From Heliomicrobium modesticaldum Ice1 (lineage in GTDB: Bacteria > Bacillota > Desulfitobacteriia > Heliobacteriales > Heliobacteriaceae), in NCBI RefSeq assembly GCF_000019165.1, contig NC_010337.2:1753501-1817500 (forward strand): DNA of 64,000 bases, given 5' to 3'. A program made the position numbers and the translations under genes. Below the pieces are notes generated by a model. It had not been told where the DNA came from. It saw only the letters and a list, made by a program, of their open reading frames with translations, and ran no database searches. Below are positions 8,952 to 16,837 of this stretch, one piece after another. Positions within the stretch are counted from its first letter, which is position 1; every line of letters begins with the position of its first letter.

Positions 8952-9410
8952 ATGCTGCCCGTGCCGAAGAAGTTTTTCATTACAGCGGCTGCTGCGGAAG
9001 GGAAAAGCAAACTGACGGCCTTCGATAACGCCTTGTTAAAAGCCGGGATCGGCAATGTCAACCTGGTTCGGGTCAGCAGTATCCTGCCTCCCGAGTGCGA
9101 GTATGCGCCCGACATGAAGATCCCTTACGGCGCGCTTGTGCCGACCGCGTACGGCTCCATCGTATCCGACATCCCCGGCGAGACCATCGCGGCGGCCATC
9201 GCTGTCGGCGTATCGCCGGACAGCTTTGGCGTCATCATGGAACTGACGGGCAAGTTCACCAAAGAAGAGGCGGAAGCCCGCATCACCCGCATGGTCCAGG
9301 AAGCCTTTGAGGTGCGGGGCATGGAACTGAAGGAGATCAAGGTCCAAGCTGTTGACCACACAGTGGAGACGATCGGCTGCGCCTTCGCTGCCGCTCCCCT
9401 CTGGTACTAA
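8952..9410 (+). CDS. pdaD: pyruvoyl-dependent arginine decarboxylase
   Basis: Decarboxylates L-arginine to agmatine, using a pyruvoyl group made by self-cleavage of the proenzyme. The cleavage dipeptide is visible as Ser42-Ser43 in VRVSSILPP, and the downstream GALVPTAYGS and VGVSPDSFGVIME motifs match the family. Length 152 aa is standard. The ATG at 8952 has GGAGG 7 bases upstream; the ATG at 8946 is too close to that site. It is followed by a terminator and then by speE, so the region supplies polyamine precursors. No agmatinase or agmatine ureohydrolase is in the window. Confidence 0.93.
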   Translation: MLPVPKKFFITAAAAEGKSKLTAFDNALLKAGIGNVNLVRVSSILPPECEYAPDMKIPYGALVPTAYGSIVSDIPGETIAAAIAVGVSPDSFGVIMELTGKFTKEEAEARITRMVQEAFEVRGMELKEIKVQAVDHTVETIGCAFAAAPLWY

Positions 9411-9424
9411 TCTGTCCGCTTCCT

Positions 9425-9461
9425 CACCTGCCTGCATGTGGCAGGTGATTTCTTTCTTTTG
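9425..9461 (+). terminator. rho-independent terminator between pdaD and speE
   Basis: Perfect 8-bp stem CACCTGCC/GGCAGGTG with a 7-base loop, followed by a T-rich tract (ATTTCTTTCTTTT). Confidence 0.75.
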
Positions 9462-9518
9462 CGCAGGAGAACATTTCTCAAAGGTAATGCGAATCGATTG
9501 GAAAGGGGCAATGACCAC

Positions 9519-10358
9519 ATGTCCTCCGGTTTTTGGTATACAGAAGAGCAGACGCCCAACCTTCGCTACAGCAGCAAGATCACCCGGACCCTCCACACGG
9601 AGACGACGCCCTTTCAGGAATTGGCCCTGATCGACACGGTCCAGTGGGGGCGCATGCTGGTCCTCGACAACATGGTCATGACGACCATCAAGGACGAATT
9701 CGTCTATCATGAGATGATCAGCCATGTGGCCTTGAACACCCATCCCAATCCGAAAAAAGTGATGATCATCGGCGGCGGCGATGGCGGCGCTATCCGCGAG
9801 TGTGTCAAACACGCCAAGGTGGAAAAAGCCGTGCTCTGTGAGATCGACAGCCGCGTCATCGAGACATCGAAAGAGTATCTGCCCGAGATCGCCTCGGCTC
9901 TCTTCGGTCATCCGAAGGTTGAGGTGCTCGTCGCTGACGGCGTGAAACATATCCGGGAGAACGAGAACGAGTACGACGTGATCATGGTCGACTCCACCGA
10001 ACCGGTCGGTCCCGCTGAAGGACTGTTCGCCGCCGAGTTCTACCAGGCCGTTTATCGCGCCCTCAAGCCCGATGGCATCATGGTCGCCCAGACAGAGTCT
10101 CCCTTCGTCAACGCCGACCTGATCAGCCGCGTTTTCAAGGACATCCGTTCCATCTTCCCCGTCACCAAGCTGTACCTGGCCTCCATCCCGACCTATCCTT
10201 CCGGCCTGTGGAGCTTCACCATGGGCTCTAAGCAGTATGACCCGGAGGCCGTCGATGTGAGCGCCATCCCCGAAATGGAGACGCGCTACTACACACCGGC
10301 GCTGCACAAAGCCGCCTTTTGCCTGCCCAAGTTTGTGCAGGACCTGATTAAAGAGTAG
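9519..10358 (+). CDS. speE: spermidine synthase (polyamine aminopropyltransferase)
   Basis: Transfers an aminopropyl group from decarboxylated S-adenosylmethionine to putrescine or a related amine. Family motifs are clear: the N-terminal beta domain ([20 protein letters not shown]), the nucleotide site [12 protein letters not shown], and the catalytic Asp in [13 protein letters not shown]. Length 279 aa is normal. The ATG at 9519 follows GGAAAGGGG; longer in-frame starts run through the preceding terminator and are unlikely. Linked to arginine decarboxylase 100 bp upstream. The amine acceptor could be putrescine or agmatine, which sequence does not settle. Confidence 0.95.
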   Translation: MSSGFWYTEEQTPNLRYSSKITRTLHTETTPFQELALIDTVQWGRMLVLDNMVMTTIKDEFVYHEMISHVALNTHPNPKKVMIIGGGDGGAIRECVKHAKVEKAVLCEIDSRVIETSKEYLPEIASALFGHPKVEVLVADGVKHIRENENEYDVIMVDSTEPVGPAEGLFAAEFYQAVYRALKPDGIMVAQTESPFVNADLISRVFKDIRSIFPVTKLYLASIPTYPSGLWSFTMGSKQYDPEAVDVSAIPEMETRYYTPALHKAAFCLPKFVQDLIKE

Positions 10359-10382
10359 GACAAAATTCCAGACGAAAAAGTA

Positions 10383-10411
10383 TTGACGACAAGGGAGATT
10401 TACGATAGAAT
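10383..10411 (+). promoter_or_regulatory. sigma-A promoter of the tRNA-Asp-Phe-Gly cluster
   Basis: TTGACG and TAGAAT with a 17-base spacer, 16 bases before the first tRNA. Confidence 0.85.
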
Positions 10412-10426
10412 CTTCCTTGTCGGCAC

Positions 10427-10503
10427 GGAGCAGTGGTGTAGAGGCCTAACATGCCAGCCTGTCACGCTGGAGAACGCGGGTTCGAATCCCGTCTGCTCCG
10501 CCA
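10427..10503 (+). tRNA. tRNA-Asp (GTC)
   Basis: Full cloverleaf: acceptor GGAGCAG/CTGCTCC, anticodon stem CCAGC/GCTGG with GTC at 10461-10463, T-arm with GGTTCGAATCC, discriminator G and encoded CCA. Confidence 0.97.
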
Positions 10504-10507
10504 TCTT

Positions 10508-10583
<76 letters not shown>

Positions 10584-10586
10584 TCT

Positions 10587-10661
10587 GCGGGAATAGCTCA
10601 GCGGTAGAGCATCGCCTTGCCAAGGCGAGGGTCGCGAGTTCGAATCTCGTTTCCCGCTCCA
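10587..10661 (+). tRNA. tRNA-Gly (GCC)
   Basis: Acceptor GCGGGAA/TTCCCGC, anticodon stem TCGCC/GGCGA with GCC at 10619-10621, encoded CCA. Last gene of the cluster. Confidence 0.97.
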
Positions 10662-10673
10662 GATTGCGCAAAG

Positions 10674-10703
10674 AAGGCCACCCCGGTGCAGGGTGGCCTT
10701 TCT
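10674..10703 (+). terminator. terminator of the first tRNA cluster
   Basis: AAGGCCACCC/GGGTGGCCTT, a 10-bp perfect stem with a 7-base loop, followed by TTTCTATT. Confidence 0.85.
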
Positions 10704-10753
10704 ATTCCCGGGAACGCCTTCTCAGCCAGCTTGCTCAGTTGGCGGCTAGGGGA

Positions 10754-10993
10754 TCAGTGAACCTTGCGTCTGGCGACGATGTAATACTCTTTTCCGTCAT
10801 GGGAGCCTTCGGTGTGAAATTTCATCCCCTTTTTACGAAGGAAGGTCAGGATGGAATCGGTCTGATGGGCGTCATTGGCGTCGACGGAGATCACCAGTTC
10901 ATCGCCGTCGCGGAGCTGGTTCACATAACGGTCCAATCGGCGGATATCGTCGGGGTAGACGATATCACCCGCGTCGGTGGAGAAGTCGACCAA
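10754..10993 (-). CDS. small protein of unknown function (79 aa)
   Basis: Not recognised with confidence. The TTG start at 10993 is chosen because AGAGGAGGTGA lies 6 bases upstream; the longer open frame would run through the tRNA-Cys gene on the other strand. The protein is acidic in its first half (STDAGDIVYPDD) and has an alternating beta/alpha pattern (DELVISVDAND, then a helix, then KGMKFHTEG, ending EYYIVARRKVH). This layout is reminiscent of small TusA/SirA-like two-layer domains, but the CPxP motif of that family is absent. It stands alone between two tRNA clusters and faces them. Confidence 0.65.
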   Translation of the reverse strand: MVDFSTDAGDIVYPDDIRRLDRYVNQLRDGDELVISVDANDAHQTDSILTFLRKKGMKFHTEGSHDGKEYYIVARRKVH

Positions 10994-11022
10994 GCAAATC
11001 ACCTCCTCTACTTTAGTCTCTC

Positions 11023-11052
11023 TTGACGAAAGGCTCTTGAAGCTGGTAAAAT
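11023..11052 (+). promoter_or_regulatory. sigma-A promoter of tRNA-Cys-Leu
   Basis: TTGACG and TAAAAT with an 18-base spacer, 13 bases before tRNA-Cys; it resembles the promoter of the first tRNA cluster. It partly lies over the 5' flank of the small minus-strand gene. Confidence 0.8.
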
Positions 11053-11065
11053 CTAAGTCGTCTAT

Positions 11066-11141
11066 GACGGCATCGTCGAGTGGTAAGGCAAAGGTCTGCA
11101 AAGCCTTTATTCCCCGGTTCGAGTCCCGGGTGCCGTCTCCA
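11066..11141 (+). tRNA. tRNA-Cys (GCA)
   Basis: Acceptor GACGGCA/TGCCGTC, anticodon GCA at 11098-11100 in a 5-bp stem with one G-T pair, T-arm GGTTCGAGTCC, encoded CCA. Confidence 0.95.
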
Positions 11142-11159
11142 GACATAGGCTATCGACCT

Positions 11160-11246
11160 GCCGGTGTGGCGGAATTGGTAGACGCAAGGGACTTAAAATC
11201 CCTCGGTCGCAAGACCGTGCCGGTTCGAGTCCGGCCACCGGCACCA
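11160..11246 (+). tRNA. tRNA-Leu (TAA)
   Basis: Class II tRNA of 87 bases with a long variable arm (CTCGGTCGCAAGACCGT). Acceptor GCCGGTG/CACCGGC, anticodon TAA at 11194-11196, encoded CCA. Confidence 0.96.
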
Positions 11247-11258
11247 TACGTAAGCGGC

Positions 11259-11296
11259 AACGACCTCAGGGGCGCTTCCCTGGGGTTGTTCTTTTA
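11259..11296 (+). terminator. terminator of tRNA-Cys-Leu
   Basis: 13-bp stem with two G-T pairs (AACGACCTCAGGG with CCCTGGGGTTGTT), 6-base loop, then CTTTT. Confidence 0.75.
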
Positions 11297-11350
11297 TAAA
11301 AAAATCGGAGAAAAGCCTCACCATTCTTGGCAGTCTTCCTTTACTACTGA

Positions 11351-11468
11351 TTGTGCAAAAATGTACATTGTGGTAACATAGACGTGGGCACAACTTTAAG
11401 TTGCTTTGCCGCAAAGGTAAAGCAGACCCCCGGCTCTTTTTGTACTCAAGAGTCGGGGTTCTTTTTTA
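11351..11468 (+). ncRNA. candidate small RNA with its own promoter and terminator
   Basis: After the tRNA-Leu terminator there is a second transcription unit without an open frame. A promoter-like pair TTGTGC (11351) and TAACAT (11374) with 17-base spacing is followed by two small hairpins (AACT-TTA-AGTT; GCTTTGCC-GCAAA-GGTAAAGC) and a strong terminator, about 11427-11467, ending in CTTTTTT on the plus strand. The predicted RNA is about 80 nt. The U-run orientation shows that the terminator serves plus-strand transcription rather than tspO. It does not match any riboswitch or 6S pattern I can recall. The alternative is a chance promoter plus the terminator of a read-through transcript. Confidence 0.4.
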
Positions 11469-11499
11469 TGAAAGGCCTTATTCATCCCCTTTTTTCCTG

Positions 11500-11967
11500 T
11501 CACCGGTTCAGGCGGTAAATCGTCCAGGCGAGGGCTGTGGCAAAGGTGGACCAGAGCGCGTAGGGCGCGAAAAGCAGCGCCGCCGCGCGGGAGTACGGCC
11601 AGGATACAATGACCAGCAGGGTTGCCGTAACAGCGATGGCCGCCGTGTCGAGGAAGGAATAGAAGAGGTTCCGGCTGAAGGACTGACCAATGTAGAAGAG
11701 CTGGTTGAAAAACCAGCTGGCGAGAAAGACAGCCTTCCAGGAGAGGCCGATGCGGCGCAGGCCCACCTTATCCCAGAGAAGCGCCACGGCGAGGGAGATG
11801 AGGGCGAAGATGACCATCCAGGCCATGCCGACGACCATCCCCGGCGGGGACCAGGAGGGCTTCTCCAGCGAAGCGAGCCATTTACGGTCCATCGGAAAAA
11901 TCCAGCTGAAAGCGGTGAAGGCGACGTAGTTGAGAAAGAAAACGGCGACTGGTGAAAGTCGACCCAT
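11500..11967 (-). CDS. tspO: TspO/MBR family tryptophan-rich membrane protein
   Basis: Five-helix membrane protein that binds tetrapyrroles; in bacteria it is linked to porphyrin handling and to stress or oxygen responses. The 155 aa hold the family motif KPSWSPPGMV near residue 37 followed by a Trp, four further hydrophobic helices and several Trp residues near the membrane ends. ATG at 11967 is chosen (AGGGTGA 8 bases upstream); an in-frame GTG lies 12 bases further up. Monocistronic, divergent from the cell-wall protein gene. In a tetrapyrrole-rich phototroph it could regulate pigment intermediates, but that is inference. Confidence 0.88.
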   Translation of the reverse strand: MGRLSPVAVFFLNYVAFTAFSWIFPMDRKWLASLEKPSWSPPGMVVGMAWMVIFALISLAVALLWDKVGLRRIGLSWKAVFLASWFFNQLFYIGQSFSRNLFYSFLDTAAIAVTATLLVIVSWPYSRAAALLFAPYALWSTFATALAWTIYRLNR

Positions 11968-12149
11968 CGTGCTAGTCACCCTTTCCTCATGATGTGTTGT
12001 GGGTTGCCTTAGTCTTGCGCAACCCCTTCTCTGGATATCCCTGTGTAGAGGGCAGGAGGCGTTGCTGGTAAAAATAGGCTATGCTTCGGTAGGTTGCGTT
12101 ACAAAAATGTAGAAATACCCGGCAATTCTATGTAAGTTATAAAAGTGGG

Positions 12150-12178
12150 TTGCATCATTTTATATTGTGCGTTATACT
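12150..12178 (+). promoter_or_regulatory. sigma-A promoter of the NlpC-LysM-CAP gene
   Basis: TTGCAT and TATACT with a 17-base spacer; transcription would start near 12185, leaving a leader of about 65 nt. Confidence 0.75.
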
Positions 12179-12198
12179 CCAACTCGTCTTTCTTTTCA

Positions 12199-12230
12199 AG
12201 TCGTTATCCCGATAGCGACTTTATTTTTTC
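12199..12230 (+). terminator. terminator-like hairpin inside the 5' leader (possible attenuator)
   Basis: AGTCGTTAT/ATAGCGACT (9 bp, one G-T pair) around a CCCG loop, followed by TTATTTTTT, only about 20 bases before the start codon and downstream of the promoter. No known c-di-AMP (ydaO) or other riboswitch consensus was recognised between promoter and hairpin. Confidence 0.5.
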
Positions 12231-12250
12231 GGCGAAAGGAGTGACGCAAC

Positions 12251-13972
12251 ATGAAAAGGAAGATCGCATCTATTGCCGCCAGCCTGCTGGCCGGCGTGAT
12301 TTTCTTCACCGGAACCATCTCCCCGGCGGCCGCCTTCTATCAGAAGTTTACTACTGAACAGGCGATTGCCAACTACAACCAGTACCTGAGCACCTATACC
12401 AACACGGACGTTCCCCGGGTCAACCAGTACCGTCAAGCATACCAGAGCATCAAGGGCAGCTTGGCTGACCAACTGATCGAACGGGCCGTCTGGTACATGG
12501 ATCATGGTTACACAGTCTATGGCCACCTCTATAAGGGGTACAAGGACTACGGCATCGTTGACTGTTCGAACTTCACCTCGCTGGTCTACAGCGATTTCGG
12601 CTTCAACATCACCACGACTTCTCGTGAGTACCATTCCGTCGGCACGAAGGTTCAAGGCGTCTACGCCGCCAAAGAGGGTAGCTACTGGACGATCAAAGGG
12701 ACGGAAAACCTCCTTCCCGGCGACCTTTTCACCTTCTACGCCACTGACGCCAATGGCAACAAGTATATCAGCCACGTCGCCATCTTCATGGGCATGGTCA
12801 ACGGCCAACCGCTGATCATCAACACCATGGACAAGCGGCCTACGGCCCTCGGCACCGTAAATGACTTCCGTTACTGGTACGGCAGCAACTTCTTCTCTGC
12901 CCAGCGGGTTCTGCCTGCCGGCTCCTGGACCCCCGGCCAGACCATCACCGGCCATACGGCCAAGCCGCCGGTCATCCCTGCCTCCTATGTGCTGCCTCCC
13001 CAGAAGCCTGTCGTGATGCCGAACACCACCACGACGCCGACTCCGACTCCTACTCCCGCCCCGACCCCTGCGCCCGCCCCGACCCCTGCGCCCGCCCCGA
13101 CCCCTGCGCCCGCCCCGACCCCTGCGCCCGCCCCGACCCCTGCGCCCGCCCCGACCCCTGCGCCCGCCCCGACCCCTGCGCCCACCCCGACCCTGACGAC
13201 GTCCCCCGGCGGCACTGAGGGACGGATTTATGGGCAGACCGGCGACACCAACACCTACACGGTCAAGGCCGGCGACTCCCTCTGGCGCATCGCCAACAGC
13301 CAGGGCGTCACGGTGACTGACCTGATGAAAGCCAACAACCTGACCTCCGGCACCATCTACCCCGGTCAGACGCTGCAGATCCCTGTTGCCGCTGCCGGTG
13401 AGTACCGTGTCGTTTCTGGCGACACCATGTGGAAGATCGCCAATAAGTTGGGCATCTCCTTGAACAGCCTCATCCAGGCCAACCCCGGTGTGGACGCCAA
13501 CCAGCTCTATGTCGGTCAAGTCCTGAAAATTCCCCAAACCAGCCAAGCGCCGGCGCCTCAACCGGCGCCCCAGCCGGCGCCTCAACCGGCGCCTGCCTTG
13601 ACCATGGCGGAACAGGTTGTCCAACTGGTGAATGCTGAACGGGCGAAAGCCGGTCTCAAGCCGCTTCGCGCTGACCACGCCACCCTGAACCGGATGGCCT
13701 ATGACAAGGCGGTCGACATGATTCAGAAGAACTACTTCAGCCACACCTCGCCGACCTACGGTTCCCCCTTTGCCATGATGGACAAGTACGGCATCCAATA
13801 CGGCTATGCCGGCGAGAACATCGCCAAAGGGCAGACCTCGGCTCAGCAGGTGATGAACGACTGGATGAACAGCTCCGGTCACCGCGCCAATATCCTGAGC
13901 CCCAACTATGACACCATCGGCGTCGGGTACTACCAAGGCGCATGGGTGCAGGAGTTTATTAGCGCGCGATAA
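12251..13972 (+). CDS. secreted cell-wall protein: NlpC/P60-like, two LysM, CAP domain
   Basis: Exported 573-aa protein. Signal peptide at about 1-28 (AALA-type end before FYQKF). An NlpC/P60/CHAP-like amidase or peptidase domain at about 60-225 has a candidate nucleophile Cys in [10 protein letters not shown] (residue ~104) and His in [10 protein letters not shown] Pro/Ala/Thr linker (about 258-320) is encoded by an 18-bp tandem repeat. LysM 1 starts at ~335 ([13 protein letters not shown]), LysM 2 at ~384 ([13 protein letters not shown]). A second Pro-Gln-Ala linker leads to a CAP/SCP domain at about 452-573 ([33 protein letters not shown]). Such CAP domains occur in spore and wall proteins such as YkwD. 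Likely a peptidoglycan-bound hydrolase. Strong AAAGGAGTGA site before ATG. Confidence 0.9.
   Translation: MKRKIASIAASLLAGVIFFTGTISPAAAFYQKFTTEQAIANYNQYLSTYTNTDVPRVNQYRQAYQSIKGSLADQLIERAVWYMDHGYTVYGHLYKGYKDYGIVDCSNFTSLVYSDFGFNITTTSREYHSVGTKVQGVYAAKEGSYWTIKGTENLLPGDLFTFYATDANGNKYISHVAIFMGMVNGQPLIINTMDKRPTALGTVNDFRYWYGSNFFSAQRVLPAGSWTPGQTITGHTAKPPVIPASYVLPPQKPVVMPNTTTTPTPTPTPAPTPAPAPTPAPAPTPAPAPTPAPAPTPAPAPTPAPAPTPAPTPTLTTSPGGTEGRIYGQTGDTNTYTVKAGDSLWRIANSQGVTVTDLMKANNLTSGTIYPGQTLQIPVAAAGEYRVVSGDTMWKIANKLGISLNSLIQANPGVDANQLYVGQVLKIPQTSQAPAPQPAPQPAPQPAPALTMAEQVVQLVNAERAKAGLKPLRADHATLNRMAYDKAVDMIQKNYFSHTSPTYGSPFAMMDKYGIQYGYAGENIAKGQTSAQQVMNDWMNSSGHRANILSPNYDTIGVGYYQGAWVQEFISAR
13061..13186 (+). repeat. 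18-bp tandem repeat encoding the Pro/Ala/Thr linker
   Basis: Seven copies of an 18-base unit (CCGACCCCTGCGCCCGCC), the last with one change, encode PTPAPA units. The copy number is likely to vary between strains by slippage without breaking the frame. Confidence 0.9.
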
Positions 13973-14000
13973 AAACGTAAAAGAAGGCCGCAGCGATAGG

Positions 14001-14054
14001 AAAAGCATCCGCACAACCCATCTTAGGTCCGGGTTGAAGCGGATGCTTTTTTCT
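14001..14054. terminator. bidirectional terminator between convergent genes
   Basis: AAAAGCATCCGC/GCGGATGCTTTT, a 12-bp stem with an inner AACCC/GGGTT stem and T-runs on both strands. It serves the CAP protein gene (plus) and the amidoligase gene (minus). Confidence 0.85.
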
Positions 14055-14062
14055 GCCTCGCC

Positions 14063-16837
14063 CTACTCCTCCCCAAATCCCGCCAACCGTTTGGCATACC
14101 CCAACAGCCGCATTATGCAAAGATTCCGCCGGCGGAAAGCCCCTATCATATGCAACAAATTGTCCGGCTTGGCGTTGATCTCTACGATAATGGGCGCATC
14201 GTTCCGGGTGGGGATGATGTCGATGGCCAGTTCTCCGAAGGGGCCCACCTCGCTCTCCAGAAGGGCGAGCACCTTCCGGCAGAGGGCGTCGGCGCGCTCC
14301 TTGTAGGCCTCCCGCCGTTGGACGCCCATGGACGCTTTCAGGATGCGGCTGGCCAGGAGGTCCCATTCCACGTTGCCGTTCATCGGGAAGAGGTTGTCGG
14401 GGGCGACCCGGGCGACCAAGCCGGACCGCAGCCAGAGGCCTTTGCTGTTTTTGACATAGTAAAAGCGCGTCTCTACGGGCCGGTCTTTGTAAAGCAGAGC
14501 CGGGATGCCCTGCTGGACGATGGCCTTGTTGCTGCGCGGGATCTCTTTAATAAAGGCGGCCAGTTCTTTCTCGCTGGGGTTGAAGGTCTCTTCCCAGGTC
14601 GTTCGTTCGTCCAGTTGTCGCCCCCGTGCGCAGATCCGGTTGTCGGGTTCGAATTGCAGTTTAATGACGTCTTTTCCCCTGAAGCCGGCAGCCGGCTTGA
14701 TGAAGACGACGCCATGGCGGAAGAGCATCTCCAGGACCTGGCTGGCGTCGAGCAAGGGCTGCGTCTCCGGAAGAAAAGGCGCGATCTCAGGAGAACGTTG
14801 CAGCACCTTGTGGGTGACCAATTTATCTCCAGAGATCTTGAACAGCGACGGCGGGTTGATGAAGGGGATTTTATAGTGGTACTGCAAACGTTCGCGCATC
14901 GCGTTGGCGCGGTGCACTTCGGCGTATTCGTCGGCGAACATGCGGTCGTATATCACGTCCGGCATGGGAAAATCATGGGGTATCCACTGCGCATTCTCAC
15001 TGCCGGTGGATACGTAGCCGCGGACAGAGCGTTTTCCGGGGACGATGCTGTCCACGTTAAACACATAGGCGCAGATCCCTTTGTTTCGGGCCAAGCGGAT
15101 GATCCGCCGGTAGATCTTCGTCTGTCTGCCAAAAAACAATTCGCCGTGTTGGGTGCGGGGGCCAAGGATGCCGAGGAAGGGGCCGAGCCGGACTGACCGA
15201 ACGCCGTCCCTTAAAAAACTGAAGTTTTGATTTTCCAGCGCGGGCAGCTGCAGCAGTTCCGCCGTTTCCGGGGAGATCTGCACATACATGCTCTCCGGAT
15301 CAACCGCCGGCTCTACCTGTGCCTCGGCCACTGCGGCGCCGGCGCGAACCGACAGCAGTTCTCCCCTGCCGACACCCAGCTGGGAGCGGAGGGGAGCGCT
15401 CAGAAAAGCCAGCGCCGGTGTGGCGTAAAAGTTGTCCGGAATGGCGATCTGCCAGGCGGCGCGCAGGTCCGAATTGTCGTCCCAGGTTTGGCGGGTGAGG
15501 ATCTGTTCAAACAGCGGGAGGATGATGTTTCGGCGGTCGGTGAAATCATCAAAGCGGGCGATCTCGTCGAGGATCCCTTTCACCTCGTCATAAAGCAGAT
15601 CCGTCTTTGCCTTGTAGAAAGCCTCTTGCAGAGCAGGTGAGGTGAGGGGACGGGAGAGACAGAGCCGGTAGTTTTTGATGATGATCTTGACCCAATGGAG
15701 CACGGCCCGAGCGGTAGCGGGATTGACGATCCAACTGGGCGTCGTCAGGTATTGAAAACCATGGGGGGCGACGCGGAAGGCGCCCAACTGACCGTGTCTC
15801 GTTCGGTGCCGCCTCCGTCCACGGTGGGGATGTTCCACAAAGAGGAGGGGGAGACTCAGGTAGTTGTCAAGGACCCGGATCATCTCCAGGGTGGGCAAGA
15901 TGCCAAAGTGGATATGTCCGCCCACCTGGTAGCCGGCAAAAGGCATGCTCCCGGCCAGCCACTGTACATTCCGGTAGGGGCAGGCCTGGGTGCCGACCTG
16001 CATGATCCGTTCTAGCGACGCGATGATGGCGTCGGGGTCATTCGAGGGGTCGGGGCGGATCTCCGCCAGAGGGAAGATCTTGTTGGCGTTTTCCAGGCTC
16101 CGGTTGTCACAGCCGATGGGCCCCTCCATGGGCCAAAAGAAGGATGCAGGAAGCATGCGCATGGTCTGCGTCTGCCGGAGCATGAATTCCACGTCACAGC
16201 CCAAGGTGAAGTCGTCCGGCAGCGGCGCTTGTTGGAAATCAAAGGCGAGGCGCTGTACGGCTGCGGGGTAGCGGGTGATCCAGTCCTCCTGGAGTCTTTC
16301 CCCGGCGTTGACATCGAGCACCACGAGCCGGTTTTCCTTGTTCAGCGCCAGATCGACCTGCCCCCAGCGCAGCCCCAGGGCGTAGATGGAACGAACCGCC
16401 AGGGTGACCATCTCTTCCGAAGCGGTCATCGGCGCATAAGACCAGCCGAAAGCGGCTGTGCGGATCGGATACTCCAGGTTCTGGATGCGTTTCGGCGCCG
16501 CCTTGAAGGCCGCCACCGCTTCCAGACCGATGATGCAAATTCTGTATTCTTCGCTGATGTTCAGCAACTGGACATAATAATCACTTGGCTGTTCCCGGGT
16601 GGAGGCATAATCCTCGACAACCCGGATATCTTCCCCCTGATGATGACCGTAGGTGCGCCCCAGGATCGGAAACAGCGTCTCCGGCGTCGGTTCCACCACG
16701 TCCGGGCAGGGGAGCCGGTTGAGCTGCAGCAGACGAATGGCCGTTTCCCTGTCTCGAGCGTTGAGCACAGCCTGGGGTGGATTCTTAATAGAGGAGAAAA
16801 GGCAGTCGCCTTCATGAGGCGGTTGGTCAGCAACCAT
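14063..16837 (-). CDS. amidoligase (phiEco32-like COOH-NH2 ligase) fused to YheC/YheD-type ATP-grasp
   Basis: A 924-aa open frame with three parts. Residues 1-190 look like the back half of an ATP-grasp domain (NPPQAVLNARDRETA, then GQVDLALNKENRLVVLDVNAG). Residues about 200-480 carry glutamine-synthetase-like amidoligase motifs (GCDVEFML, LAEIRPDPSNDP, GGHIHFGI). Residues about 500-924 match YheC/YheD spore-coat-associated ATP-grasp proteins (NQNFSFLRDGVR, LGPFLGIL, VFIKPAAGFRGKDV, FGELAIDIIP, IVEINAKPDN). By family, it should form amide bonds between carboxyl and amino groups, perhaps on a spore-coat or cortex peptide. The ATG at 16837 has no good ribosome site, and the first domain lacks its front; the missing part seems to lie in the overlapping frame upstream. 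Confidence 0.8.
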   Translation of the reverse strand: MVADQPPHEGDCLFSSIKNPPQAVLNARDRETAIRLLQLNRLPCPDVVEPTPETLFPILGRTYGHHQGEDIRVVEDYASTREQPSDYYVQLLNISEEYRICIIGLEAVAAFKAAPKRIQNLEYPIRTAAFGWSYAPMTASEEMVTLAVRSIYALGLRWGQVDLALNKENRLVVLDVNAGERLQEDWITRYPAAVQRLAFDFQQAPLPDDFTLGCDVEFMLRQTQTMRMLPASFFWPMEGPIGCDNRSLENANKIFPLAEIRPDPSNDPDAIIASLERIMQVGTQACPYRNVQWLAGSMPFAGYQVGGHIHFGILPTLEMIRVLDNYLSLPLLFVEHPHRGRRRHRTRHGQLGAFRVAPHGFQYLTTPSWIVNPATARAVLHWVKIIIKNYRLCLSRPLTSPALQEAFYKAKTDLLYDEVKGILDEIARFDDFTDRRNIILPLFEQILTRQTWDDNSDLRAAWQIAIPDNFYATPALAFLSAPLRSQLGVGRGELLSVRAGAAVAEAQVEPAVDPESMYVQISPETAELLQLPALENQNFSFLRDGVRSVRLGPFLGILGPRTQHGELFFGRQTKIYRRIIRLARNKGICAYVFNVDSIVPGKRSVRGYVSTGSENAQWIPHDFPMPDVIYDRMFADEYAEVHRANAMRERLQYHYKIPFINPPSLFKISGDKLVTHKVLQRSPEIAPFLPETQPLLDASQVLEMLFRHGVVFIKPAAGFRGKDVIKLQFEPDNRICARGRQLDERTTWEETFNPSEKELAAFIKEIPRSNKAIVQQGIPALLYKDRPVETRFYYVKNSKGLWLRSGLVARVAPDNLFPMNGNVEWDLLASRILKASMGVQRREAYKERADALCRKVLALLESEVGPFGELAIDIIPTRNDAPIIVEINAKPDNLLHMIGAFRRRNLCIMRLLGYAKRLAGFGEE

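Noticed and set aside
11004..11146. Longer start of the small minus-strand gene at 10754-10993
   Set aside because: The extension would translate the tRNA-Cys gene's complement; the GGAGGTGA site supports the short form.
12000..12200. c-di-AMP (ydaO-type) or other riboswitch before the wall hydrolase gene
   Set aside because: None of the conserved core segments of known riboswitches was found; only the terminator hairpin close to the gene stands out.
12221..14014. A 597-codon open frame on the minus strand opposite the NlpC-LysM-CAP gene
   Set aside because: It is Gly/Arg/Val repetitive, a reflection of the Pro-rich tandem repeat on the other strand; no ribosome site and no domain.
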